Shown: positions 57,601 through 64,000 of the stretch, piece after piece
Position numbering within the stretch: position 1 is the stretch's first letter
Layout of the letters: the number at the start of each line of letters is the position of its first letter
NCBI GenBank assembly: GCA_030562195.1
Contig: JAUJPP010000005.1
Location: 33,219,106-33,283,105 of the forward strand
DNA length: 64,000 nucleotides
Direction: 5' to 3'
Source of the DNA: Nipponacmea schrenckii
Lineage: Eukaryota; Mollusca; Gastropoda; Lottiidae
Translations under genes and position numbers: made by a program
Notes under the pieces: generated by a model
Told to the model about the DNA's origin: nothing
What the model saw: only the letters and a program-made list of their open reading frames with translations
The model's database searches: none

Positions 57601-60600
57601 GAGGTTGATTATGTTTAAAATGGTTGGTGATTTAGAGAGGTTGTTGATTTAAAAGGTTTGCTGGTTTCAAGAGTTGCTTGTTTAAAATGGTTGGTTTAGA
57701 GAGGTTATAGAATTAAAATGATAACTGGTTTCAGGGGGTTGCTTTTTTAAAATGGTTGGTGATTTAGAGAGGTTGTTGATTTAAAAGGGTTGGCGGTTTC
57801 AAGGGGTTGTTCGTTTAAAATGGATGGTTTAGAGAGGCTTTAGAGAGTTGGTGGTTCAAAGATGATGTTACTTAAATGGTTGGTTTAAAGAGGTTTTTTT
57901 ATTTCGGAGTCTTGGTGGTTTTATGGAGTAACCAGCTTAAAACGGTTGGTGGTTTCGAGAGTTTGTTAATTTGAAAGAGTTGGTGGTTTCAAGGCATTGC
58001 TAGTTTAAAATAGCTTGTGATTAAAAGAGGTTGTTAATGTAGGAGGTTTAGTGGTTTCAGGGGGATGACAGTTTAAAATCAGAGGAGAGGTTTTGTTTTA
58101 CCACAAAATAAAGGAGATAAACTTACTCTGTATTTTTCTCCAAAGCTTCATGAGCAGCTTTTATTCTAGCTTGGGGATTCCGCTCCCTCCATGCCATCTG
58201 CATTACTAAAACATAAAACATAAAATATTGGAGACATTTTTCAAGTTGCTTCATTGTTGCATAAAAAGAAATCACACAATGGCACCAAAAATCTAAATTA
58301 TTTGAAAATCATCTTGTTTAATAATTACAGGTATTTTGTTATAGGTACCAATTCAGATATAGGCCTACTCCATGTAAAGAAGAAAATAAAAATTTCTTGT
58401 GCGCTCTTTGAATTGTTTTCAAAATGACTACTTTTTGATTTTCTGATTGTCAGAGTGCACAGCCAAAACTGCAAATGCCACACATAATCTGACACGATAA
58501 TCTGATATCATATTGACGCATTTTTGTCCAACCAGAAATGATGTATGTAAACAGACCTGTTTGAGTTTTTGCCTCTACCCATCTAATTCTAAACCAATTT
58601 TGATCGCGATTTTTAATTTTTATTTCTTTTAAGGGATAATCTCTACAAGATGGCAAGTTACCAAAATGCAAATTTTAACTTTTGTCGCTGACTTTTTTAA
58701 GCACATATTTGACCACTTTTTCAACTTTTTCATTTCATTTCTATTATTTTGAAAATTAACAGACATATTGATTCTGAATAAATTTCTACTTGCAAAATTT
58801 TGATATCACTGCCGGTTATGATGTCATTCAAATGTAAACGTGAAATTCAAATGCTGCAATTTGGAAGATATTTGAAAAATCCTTTTTGCAGCAAGATAGT
58901 ATTGTTAGTTCAAAAGATAATAAATGATAAAATTCATCCCAGAAGTAGTGAATCAACCTCCATCTTGGAATGTATGACTTTTCTTTAAACCATTTTTTTA
59001 GGATCAGAGTATTATCTGATTTTTGAAATTTTGATGCTTACTGCACCTGCAATCGATTGCTAAAAATACAGTGGGAGCTGACTTTTTAATTTCAATTTAG
59101 AATTTTTTAGTTATTTCCGTTGATGATTTTCATTAGCTCAAACTTCCATATCTTGTGACCTTGTTCTTTGGCGAGCTTTTTACCTGCAAAAGAGTTTGCC
59201 CCTGTCGAGACCTATCCATTGATGTCTTCAATTTTGTTGTGCAATGTTCCGGTACTACAGCCATTTGAGAATTGCAATTTCCACCTTCTGTCAAGTGCCC
59301 TTATCTATATATGTCAAAATTTCTCTCATGTCCTTATTACACGTAATCTATTGTTCCCAATGATGTTTAAAATATGAGATATTATGATCAAAATTGCGGG
59401 AAAAAGGACATTGCGTATTTTGAAGAACTCTACAATTTCTTGAACATAAGAAACAAGGAGAAAAATTGATAAAATCGGATCCGGAAGGGCTTAAGCAATG
59501 TTGGAACTTTTCTTCATATCAATATAATTGACCAAGTTATCATGCGATTTGCATAATGTTGAATCTTTATTCAATTGCTTACAAAATGATAATGATGGAT
59601 TTTTGAATTTCTGATTCAGATTCAATATTTTTATTTCTGGTTCAATAATTTCAGCAATGTTCAAAACTTCAATAGCCCATGACCTTGCATTTTGGCGACC
59701 TAGAAACCTGCACAAAATTTGTTGCCTCTGTCGAGATAAATCCTCTACCCACGATTTGCAATTTAAAATTGAAGGGTCATCGGAAAAAAATTCAAACCCT
59801 GATTTCTTGCTTTATATAAATGGTGGAATTTTAAAACTTCACCAGTTGAAAGGCGATATGATTTCAGTTTTAACCAAATTTGAAAAAAAATTTCAACTTC
59901 CCGTTTGGCCTGAAATGACGTAATTACATAACTTCTGGTCTATAACAGCTAGGTGAAAAGTGCAAACTGTTTTAAGAATAACTTGTGAAAAGTAATCGAT
60001 ATGATCTAAATACTTAGCTCCAGCTGCCATATTGGCCACCATTTTGAATTTTGGTTACAATTTTTCAGGTCCTAATTCAGGCACTGTTGATTGTCGACGT
60101 CTATGAAATTTAGCACATGGATACATTTGATCATTGGCCACATTTCTATGAAGTGCGATTTTTGAATTTCGAATATTTTTTCAAAATAGTCGAATTTCAA
60201 ATTAAGTCACTTTAACGCCTGACCCACTTAATTCATGACCTTGAAAATTAGGTCAGATAAAGTTCATTATATTGTCTACATGTAGGTATTTTTTAACTTG
60301 TCCTACTTCAAAATTCACAGAGATATTTGTTCTTAAACATAGCAACAGCTTCGGAAGGTGTCACCTAATTAGTTTATCACTTTGAAAACTAGGTCATATG
60401 AAATTCAATATATTTCCTAGATGTCGGCAATTGCAAATTTGAGCTCCATGATATTCTAGATTTCGTTGAAATACGTTCACAATTGTCAGCGATTCTAGTT
60501 TTAGCTTTATATTTGTAACAAGAATATCAAATGATTGAAAACAGCTCATTGACTTACTTTCATATTCCGCTTTGCCAGCATCAGCCTCGCATGTAAAAAA

Positions 60601-63373
60601 TGTCTGATGATCTTGTGCTGAGAGATTCATATCATAATATGTTAATGGATCTTTATTCGCCGCCCACTGAAACCTTTGATACTCAGAACCTCGGAATAGA
60701 TTTAAAGGATTCCGCCATAACTTACAATCTATAATAAAAATATCAGGAATGAGAATCAGTCAATCACAATAGTTCATGGCCAAGAAAAGACCAAATATCC
60801 GGTTTAAAGATATATAATAATACATCTGACTAGATATACAATTGTAAATCAAAATAAGAAAATAATAGACTGTAATGAATTACAATCTTCAATTTGCAAG
60901 CCTCAGAAATGAAAATTGTCATTTAGAATATAACCTTACTCAATTCTTTTCAACTGATAACATCAAAAATATTATTTTCTTTACTGCAATGACATCACAC
61001 TCTTTTAATAACTGGTGTGGCTTATTGATTTTATGACCAACTCAGAAAGCTTCTTAACCCCTACTTAAAGCCACAGTTGATTTATTTTTTCAATAATCCT
61101 CACTCACCTGCTATAGTTTGTTGTTGTGTTGTATTTGTTGATGTTGAAGTTGTATTTGATGTTGTTGTTGTCTCGTTGCTGTCTGATCCACATAATAACG
61201 GGGAAATATGATTCAAGGACACTTGTTCTATAAATGATGTGCCATATTTCTTAAAATACCACCATTCAAATATCTGAATATAACGAACAAAGAATCAAAT
61301 TTTCAGAATTTAACAACATGTAGCCATTTGTGACTTTTAGAGTGTTGAAGATCTAAAAAAAGTCAACCATGGGAGAAAATTTACACATTTCATCAAAATT
61401 TGATCAAGATGCTAACTAGACTGTTTAGGAGGTCAAATAAAATGATTTTCAAAAACAAGGACATGAGACATTGGAGAGGCAATGTATGTGATTGTATAAA
61501 AATCAATAAGCCAATTTACAACAAAATAGTTATTAATTATATCTATTTCTTTTAATTTCAGTCTAAATAATAATGTCATTTATCACAGATCAAAAGGCCA
61601 TAATTGTTTTCTGTATCTTTAAGAGTACTAGTAATTTTTGGCCTTGATATAACAAGTAAAGGATGTTCTTTACATATTTTTCTTTTGGTTCATTCTATTT
61701 TCTTTCAATTGACATTTGAGCTACGTGACGTTAGTGCTGACATTTTATCAGTTACCGTGGTAACAGGATACTTTCAGTTTAAGGCATTAAGAGGAATGAT
61801 CATGGTAATTACTATGGAATTAAAGATATTCTTTGAATTATTTATAAAGTTTGTACAAATGTTATACATAAATGAAAGTCAAATCTTGAATTATTTCTTG
61901 TCACTAAATCCAAAACAGAAACATATTTTACTAGAGGCTAGTAGGCAAAATAATGAATGTGTTTTATTATAAAGGTATACTATATTTAAGAAGAATGTCA
62001 ACTGGTTAATTCCGGCCGTGTTGTGTAGGGCTTTTCTGCGCAGTCTCCATTCATGACTTACTTCATTTTTAAACACAAAACAGACAGTTTCAGACTCTTA
62101 AAACAAAATTGTAGAAATTACCATTTAAATAACAGAAAAATTATTACAGTAATGAAATCAATAATTAACAGGATAGAAAAGTCCTTTGACATTGACAAAG
62201 AATTCTGGAAGCCTAATTAATTATTTAAAGGTTTTCTAAAATTTCTATACCAAGCAGGTACATTGATAGAATTGATTTACACCATTCCTATTTTCAATCT
62301 GATGTTTGTGGTTCTTGTAATTAAGTAAATAAGTAGGACTCAAAAAATGAACTCTTATGGAAAACTTATGAAACAAACCTAAAGGTGTTAAAATGCGAAC
62401 ATGAGAAAGAATTAAGGAAATAGAGTTAATAAATCAATATGCTATGTGAGTATTATCATCCGGCCATAATTATTCTGCTCTCCACTATCGAGTCTAGTGT
62501 AAAAGATATTTAAGCTAAAATCAATATGAGAATAAGGAAAGCAATATTGACGTCAGAGTCGCCTTCAACTTGTATCTTAACGCCTATTTCTCAACATCAT
62601 TGATTTTATTTCATTAGTACAAACTTTGAATTGAATGTCCATTTATAATGGAATGAAGAAAGGTCAATCTGATCTTAAAAGCCATAATTTTAGAATTTGT
62701 CTTATCTCGACTCCTACGAGCACTAAAAAAAAAGAACTTCAAAAATATCCCTTTCTTTCCTTACAAAAGTTATAATTACATGTACATCATATTGAAAATC
62801 AGTAATTTGTGTTTGATGTATCTAATATATGTTCATACAGTAACAAATTTATTGAAAGAGATGTATTGTGTTAACAACTATTATCCTAACTTTATTGAAC
62901 ACAAATTATAACTACAACTACTTTAATTACAAGCGATTAATATATCAGGTTTTATTTAAGTCATATAGATCAGGCATCATGTTTGCAGGTGAATCAACAA
63001 CATGAATTCAATATCTGTAATGTATACACTGAACACTGGATGAAAATGAAATAAATCATGTACCCTGAATGTCAAGTTACAAAGCTGGAAGCTTAAGAAT
63101 TAATGTTATTCATGGTTACTAGGTAATTTCCTTTCATAGTTATCTAATGAATTTATACTGCTTTAATAGAAGCCGCTGTTGTTGAAAGGGTTAAATCCAA
63201 ATTCTGTACCTTACTAATACTTTGATTATATAAATACATTGCAGACAAGTTATTGTTACTGAATGTGATTAAAAATGATATTCTACTTACCAGTATAAGA
63301 CCAGAAATAAGTGATGAGGTTCCAGTCAAGGCAACATAAAACTTCGGGGTTAAAGTATTCAAAAACATTGAGG
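52223..63373 (-). CDS. ST7: ST7 (suppression of tumorigenicity 7), 14 exons, 5' end outside window
   Basis: A conserved multi-pass membrane protein of the ST7 family, reported as a candidate tumour suppressor in human; biochemical role not settled. Fourteen exons (minus) sum to 1520 nt, 505 residues plus stop, all phases compatible, all introns GT-AG. Order: [130 protein letters not shown] and [43 protein letters not shown] (membrane helix); C-terminal HQLSRI. Only the N-terminal ~50 residues (first helix) are missing, expected beyond 64000. The form lacks the ~30-residue insert of the longer human isoform. It lies upstream of Wnt2 on the same strand. Confidence 0.95.
52718..52857 (-). CDS. 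ST7: ST7 exon with C-terminal membrane helix
   Basis: [19 protein letters not shown], continuing [20 protein letters not shown]: one clear transmembrane helix, then MGVVVRT. Acceptor 'ctttgcag', donor ACG|gtatgt. Confidence 0.95.
53058..53150 (-). CDS. ST7: ST7 exon with [14 protein letters not shown]
   Basis: [18 protein letters not shown], then [12 protein letters not shown]. Acceptor 'tttttcag', donor CCCA|gtaagt. Confidence 0.95.
53502..54707 (+). mobile_element. Pearl/HINE-like element copy 5 (ST7 intron)
   Basis: Starts with a different terminal hairpin, GATGG-C-CCATC, then ATACGCCCAC and 'attggcagcc'; has six ~190-bp cores (markers: 'ccatcaagaaa', 'caagggcaataactcat'), (ACAG)n runs at 53874-53890 and 54629-54660, and ends 'gggcgactacaatatacgcc', GTGGGCGTATAAAA. 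Antisense to ST7. A diverged subfamily of copies 2-4. Confidence 0.75.
54712..54862 (-). CDS. ST7: ST7 exon with [11 protein letters not shown]
   Basis: [20 protein letters not shown], then [10 protein letters not shown] and [17 protein letters not shown]. The donor GGCA|gtaagt is followed within a few bases by the terminal motif of pearl/HINE-like copy 5. Confidence 0.95.
55086..55188 (-). CDS. ST7: ST7 exon with [14 protein letters not shown]
   Basis: [16 protein letters not shown], then [18 protein letters not shown]. Acceptor 'gttgtag', donor AAAG|gtaagc. Confidence 0.95.
55459..55531 (-). CDS. ST7: ST7 exon with [15 protein letters not shown]
   Basis: [20 protein letters not shown], then VAD. 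Acceptor 'tatttcag', donor GATAA|gtaagt. Confidence 0.95.
55868..55979 (-). CDS. ST7: ST7 exon with NIHENL
   Basis: [20 protein letters not shown], then [17 protein letters not shown]. Acceptor 'atcttccag', donor GATG|gtaggc. Confidence 0.95.
56244..56341 (-). CDS. ST7: ST7 exon with [11 protein letters not shown]
   Basis: [19 protein letters not shown], then [14 protein letters not shown]; helical-repeat-like. Acceptor 'actgatag', donor GAT|gtaggt. Confidence 0.95.
56667..56766 (-). CDS. ST7: ST7 exon with EKLFKQA
   Basis: [18 protein letters not shown], then [15 protein letters not shown]. It aligns to the EAEKLFKQALKAG part of vertebrate ST7; the second half is divergent. Confidence 0.93.
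57002..57056 (-). CDS. ST7: ST7 micro-exon with LILLAEEE
   Basis: Only 55 nt: [18 protein letters not shown]. Acceptor 'atttcag', donor GAG|gtatgt. Found through homology and phase. Confidence 0.93.
57130..58065 (+). repeat. ~65-bp minisatellite in ST7 intron
   Basis: About fourteen degenerate units with GGTTGTTGATTTAAAAG, GCTGGTTTCAAGAG and GCTTGTTTAAAATGGTTGGT. Regular from 57150 to 57780, decayed toward 58065. It lies between the exons flanking the site where vertebrate ST7 has an optional segment. Confidence 0.9.
58127..58205 (-). CDS. ST7: ST7 exon with [10 protein letters not shown]
   Basis: [19 protein letters not shown], then KNT. Donor ACAGA|gtaagt. The following intron is almost filled by the ~65-bp minisatellite. 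Confidence 0.95.
58206..60557 (-). other. ST7 intron, 2.35 kb, no gene inside
   Basis: AT-rich. Open frames at 59168-59377, 59657-59923 and 58671-58450 have no recognised domain, and no terminal repeats were found. Confidence 0.5.
60558..60728 (-). CDS. ST7: ST7 exon with [14 protein letters not shown]
   Basis: [19 protein letters not shown], then [17 protein letters not shown]. Acceptor 'tattatag', donor GAAA|gtaagt. Confidence 0.95.
61108..61273 (-). CDS. ST7: ST7 exon with [11 protein letters not shown]
   Basis: [19 protein letters not shown], then a low-complexity segment rich in Asn, Ser and Thr with several N-x-S/T sequons and QQQ. The human protein has an Asn/Ser-rich stretch at the same place with different sequence. 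Confidence 0.95.
61274..63290 (-). other. ST7 intron, 2.0 kb, no gene inside
   Basis: The plus-strand open frame 61604-61972 (122 codons) is antisense within this intron, hydrophobic, without family signature. Nothing else recognised. Confidence 0.5.
63291..63373 (-). CDS. ST7: ST7 exon (first in window)
   Basis: Encodes [18 protein letters not shown] and SGLIL, part of the N-terminal membrane region. Acceptor 'ttttcag', donor CTG|gtaagt. It starts in phase 2, so at least one upstream coding exon is needed. Confidence 0.95.
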
Positions 63374-64000
63374 CTGAAAATACACAATAAAAACATAAAT
63401 ATTGGGTCAGTAAATTGATAATTGATGTCATAAATATCTGAAAAGGAAAATGCGGATCTGTTGGCCTGAAGGGTTTAATATTTTCCTAAGGCCAACTGCC
63501 AAGGTTAATATTGCACCCTTGAGGATGATAAATCCCAGTCAACTAAAACCGCAAGTCATGAACTGTTTTGGCATATTTCTCTGGCATTTACACAGAACCT
63601 TTTTATCAGCAATCACAAATTTTACAACTATTGGTAAAATTTCAACAGGAAACTATTTGCAATTTTTATTTACTATAATCTTCTGCTGAAAACTAAATTG
63701 GGTAATCATACAGTGTGTAGATTATATTATTAAGGGAGGTGATGAACAGTTTAAATCAAAGATGATTATTTTTTCATTGAATAACATTTGTTAACAAAAC
63801 TTGTAGGTAAAATCAGCTTAGATAATATATGTATACTGCTAAAACATCTTTTAAACTTGGCATATTGAGAACAAATTGTAGTTCCCTTTGGTAAAATGTT
63901 TTTTCAAATCCAGTTATAATGCTTTTCATTCGGTGCTTGATAATCTGTGAATGGGGATCTCGGAATTAAAATAATTGTGGCATTATTTCAGAACAATGTA
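63374..64000 (-). other. ST7 intron running off the window
   Basis: Upstream of the first ST7 exon in the window. The missing N-terminal exon (expected hydrophobic helix) is not visible here on the minus strand, so it lies beyond 64000. Confidence 0.5.

Noticed and set aside
61604..61972. 122-codon plus-strand open frame in an ST7 intron
   Set aside because: No recognisable family, antisense in an intron, AT-rich hydrophobic composition typical of chance frames.

Overview
The window is nuclear DNA of an animal: AT-rich, intron-bearing, dense in repeats and with only two clearly recognisable host genes, both on the minus strand. The repeat spectrum (pearl/HINE-like elements made of ~190-bp core repeats plus an (ACGG)n or (ACAG)n microsatellite, Penelope-like GIY-YIG fragments, Ty3/gypsy and BEL/Pao elements, TTAA-flanked MITEs) fits a lophotrochozoan, most likely a mollusc. 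Species cannot be named from the sequence alone.

Host genes. (1) A Wnt2 orthologue, five exons between 36429 and 32491 (minus), 387 codons. All phases agree, and it has a signal peptide, the acylated-serine motif and the cysteine framework. Its second intron has a GC-AG donor, and the protein ends in a microsatellite-encoded serine tail. (2) ST7 (suppression of tumorigenicity 7), fourteen exons between 63373 and 52223 (minus), 505 codons of the protein through the stop; the 5' exon or exons lie beyond the right edge. ST7 and Wnt2 are also neighbours in vertebrates, so this pair looks like an ancient bilaterian linkage. The 15.8 kb between them holds only satellite and transposons. (3) A tentative two-exon minus-strand gene (4561-4046) for a 97-residue single-pass membrane protein with a juxtamembrane Cys-x-x-Cys, reminiscent of LAT-type transmembrane adaptors.

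Left third (1-32 kb) is a transposon graveyard. A Ty3/gypsy element (about 5.7-9.27 kb, plus) has its RT split by a Penelope-like fragment. A non-LTR retrotransposon (about 12.8-9.28 kb, minus) is split by two TTAA-flanked inverted-repeat elements, one of which contains a third. In both split retroelements the interrupted reading frame shows where the insertion lies. Next come a CpG-rich MITE (14684-15051), a 40-bp minisatellite, a complete but decayed BEL/Pao element with two 223-bp LTRs (16718-22359), a second LINE with ORF1 zinc knuckles and an ORF2 endonuclease (22.9-24.6 kb), a 409-bp tandem triplet, a second copy of one MITE (26566-27045), and two pearl/HINE-like elements in inverted orientation (29553-31848).

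Middle (38-51 kb): a 52-bp satellite with higher-order 6-mer and 7-mer periodicity (about 38.2-43.8 kb), interrupted by a pearl/HINE-like element; a tRNA-like SINE candidate flanked by 13-bp direct repeats; a 21-bp minisatellite interrupted by a 540-bp foldback element; and a large long-TIR element (46778-50939). One arm of that last element is filled by a 2.16-kb pearl/HINE-like insertion, and the other arm preserves the empty site.

Right (52-64 kb): ST7, whose introns carry another pearl/HINE-like element ending a few bases from a splice donor and a ~65-bp minisatellite. No operons, CRISPR arrays, rRNA genes or confident canonical tRNA genes were seen.
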